DNA from: Enemella evansiae
GTDB taxonomy: Bacteria > Actinomycetota > Actinomycetes > Propionibacteriales > Propionibacteriaceae
Assembly: GCF_002250705.1 (NCBI RefSeq)
Contig: NZ_NMVP01000033.1
Span: 1-64,000 of the forward strand
Direction of reading: 5' to 3'
DNA length: 64,000 bases
Of this stretch, positions 63,133 through 64,000 are shown piece by piece; the stretch's first letter is position 1; every line of letters starts with the position of its first letter. Position numbers and translations under genes: made by a program. The notes below the pieces were generated by a model. It saw only the letters and a list, made by a program, of their open reading frames with translations. It was not told the origin of the DNA and did no database searches.

Positions 63133-64000
63133 TCAGGTCAGCTTCTCCAGGATCAGCTCGCGTACCCGGCCGGCGTCGGCCTGGCCGCGCATCGCCTTCA
63201 TCACCGAACCGATCAGCGCACCGGCGGCCTGCACCTTGCCGGCCCGGATCTTTTCTGCCACATCAGGATTTGCGGCGATCGCCTCGTCGACGGCGGCGCT
63301 CAGTGCACCGTCGTCGGAGACCACGGCCAGACCCCGGTCGGCGACGACCTGGTCCGGTTCACCCTCCCCGGCGAGCACCCCGTCGATGACCTGGCGGGCC
63401 AGCTTGTCGTTGATGGTGCCGGCGTCGACGAGCCGCTGCACCGCCGCGACCTGGGCGGGGGTGATCGCCAGTTCGGCGAGACCGACCCCGGCCTCGTTGG
63501 CGCGCCGGGAGAGCTCCCCGAGCCACCACTTGCGGGCGGCGGGCGCGGGCGCACCGGCGGCGACGGTCTGCTCCATCACCTCGAGCGCATCGGCATTGGT
63601 GATGTCGGTCATCTCGGCGTCGCTGAAGCCCCACTCGGACTGCAGCCGCTTCAGGCGTACGCCCGGCGCCTCGGGCAGGGTCGCGCGCAGCTGCTCCACC
63701 CATTCCCGCGACGGCGCGATCGGCACCAGATCGGGTTCGGGGAAGTAGCGGTAGTCCTCCGCGGTCTCCTTGGAGCGGCCGGCGGTGGTGAGCTGGTCGC
63801 CCTCGTGCCACATCCGGGTCTCCTGGACCACCCGCTGGCCGGCGTCCAGCCGGGCCGCCTGCCGGGTGATCTCGTAGCGGACGGCATTCTCGACCGAGCG
63901 CAGCGAGTTGACGTTCTTGGTCTCGCTGCGGGTGCCGAACTCGTCGGCGGGAGTGGGCCGCAGGGACAGGTTCGCATCGCAGCGCAGGTTGCCCTGCTCC
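63133..64000 (-). CDS. gatB: Asp-tRNA(Asn)/Glu-tRNA(Gln) amidotransferase subunit GatB, 3' part
   Basis: The C-terminal 288 codons of GatB; the start lies beyond the right edge. The catalytic-domain end reads [40 protein letters not shown] and KEDYRYF-like [15 protein letters not shown]. It is followed by the helical domain and the C-terminal YqeY-like tail ([20 protein letters not shown]) that binds tRNA. GatB phosphorylates and amidates Glu-tRNA(Gln) or Asp-tRNA(Asn) with GatA and GatC. Confidence 0.97.
   Translation of the reverse strand, partial: EQGNLRCDANLSLRPTPADEFGTRSETKNVNSLRSVENAVRYEITRQAARLDAGQRVVQETRMWHEGDQLTTAGRSKETAEDYRYFPEPDLVPIAPSREWVEQLRATLPEAPGVRLKRLQSEWGFSDAEMTDITNADALEVMEQTVAAGAPAPAARKWWLGELSRRANEAGVGLAELAITPAQVAAVQRLVDAGTINDKLARQVIDGVLAGEGEPDQVVADRGLAVVSDDGALSAAVDEAIAANPDVAEKIRAGKVQAAGALIGSVMKAMRGQADAGRVRELILEKLT

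Noticed and set aside
1..64000. rRNA, tRNA or riboswitch genes
   Set aside because: I scanned the gaps for tRNA-like arms and known riboswitch cores by eye and found none; small RNAs cannot be excluded without computation.

Overview
The window is very GC-rich, compactly coded DNA from an actinobacterium, probably in or near the Propionibacteriaceae. This rests on gene content: a Trp-associated membrane protein and an HGxxPAAW protein inside the trp operon, a HisA with no trpF nearby, an F420-type nitroreductase, a TIGR03085 protein, and many TGATG, ATGA and GTGA overlaps. Several genes have a TANNNT -10 motif only 6 to 8 bases before the start codon, the signature of leaderless transcripts. 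The family-level assignment is inference. No rRNA, tRNA, CRISPR array, intact insertion sequence or prophage was seen.

Layout. 1-4946 (minus): hisA/priA, an acyl-CoA reductase-HAD fusion, a LarA-like protein and a cut-off gene in one overlapping operon. 5036-8247: a secreted GH10-like protein, a decayed hipBA module with palindromic operators, and a hotdog thioesterase. 8419-13792: a nonulosonic (sialic-acid-like) glycan locus with a NeuB synthase, two tandem GT2 enzymes and two polysialyltransferase-like enzymes. 13814-20269: a hypothetical protein, an SRPBCC protein, two membrane-anchored PQQ-type beta-propellers and a Ser/Thr/Pro-rich membrane protein. 20355-24122: hisD-C-B-H. 24203-30378: housekeeping and transport genes. 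30653-34831: dnaE and a membrane protein. 35104-41972: a sigma factor pair, small enzymes and PadR and TetR regulators with clear palindromes nearby. 41989-48047: gltB-gltD. 48222-50412: a CPBP protease and an alpha/beta-hydrolase-fold protein. 51038-57995: trpA-trpB-gntR, grpB-trpC, HGxxPAAW protein, Trp membrane protein, trpE, hisI. 58067-63131: a TIGR03085 protein, a sugar-type MFS transporter coupled to an oxidoreductase-DUF6807 fusion, and a membrane protein. 63133-64000: the 3' part of gatB.

How the genes fit together. Histidine genes lie at three places (hisA; hisDCBH; hisI). The hisH-hisA interval, normally a few bases, holds about 15 kb including the glycan locus. Tryptophan genes trpE, C, B and A are present but not trpF, so HisA is probably the dual-substrate PriA type. 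gltBD supplies glutamate.

The most unusual feature is a family of palindromic elements built from two nested stems. Both stems change in sequence between copies while staying self-complementary, around conserved TCGACAC and CTACTCGA segments. Copies lie between genes, form a 0.6 kb array before trpA, and also lie in frame inside three proteins: the N-termini of HisC and of a polysialyltransferase-like enzyme, and a cytoplasmic linker of a DUF554 membrane protein.
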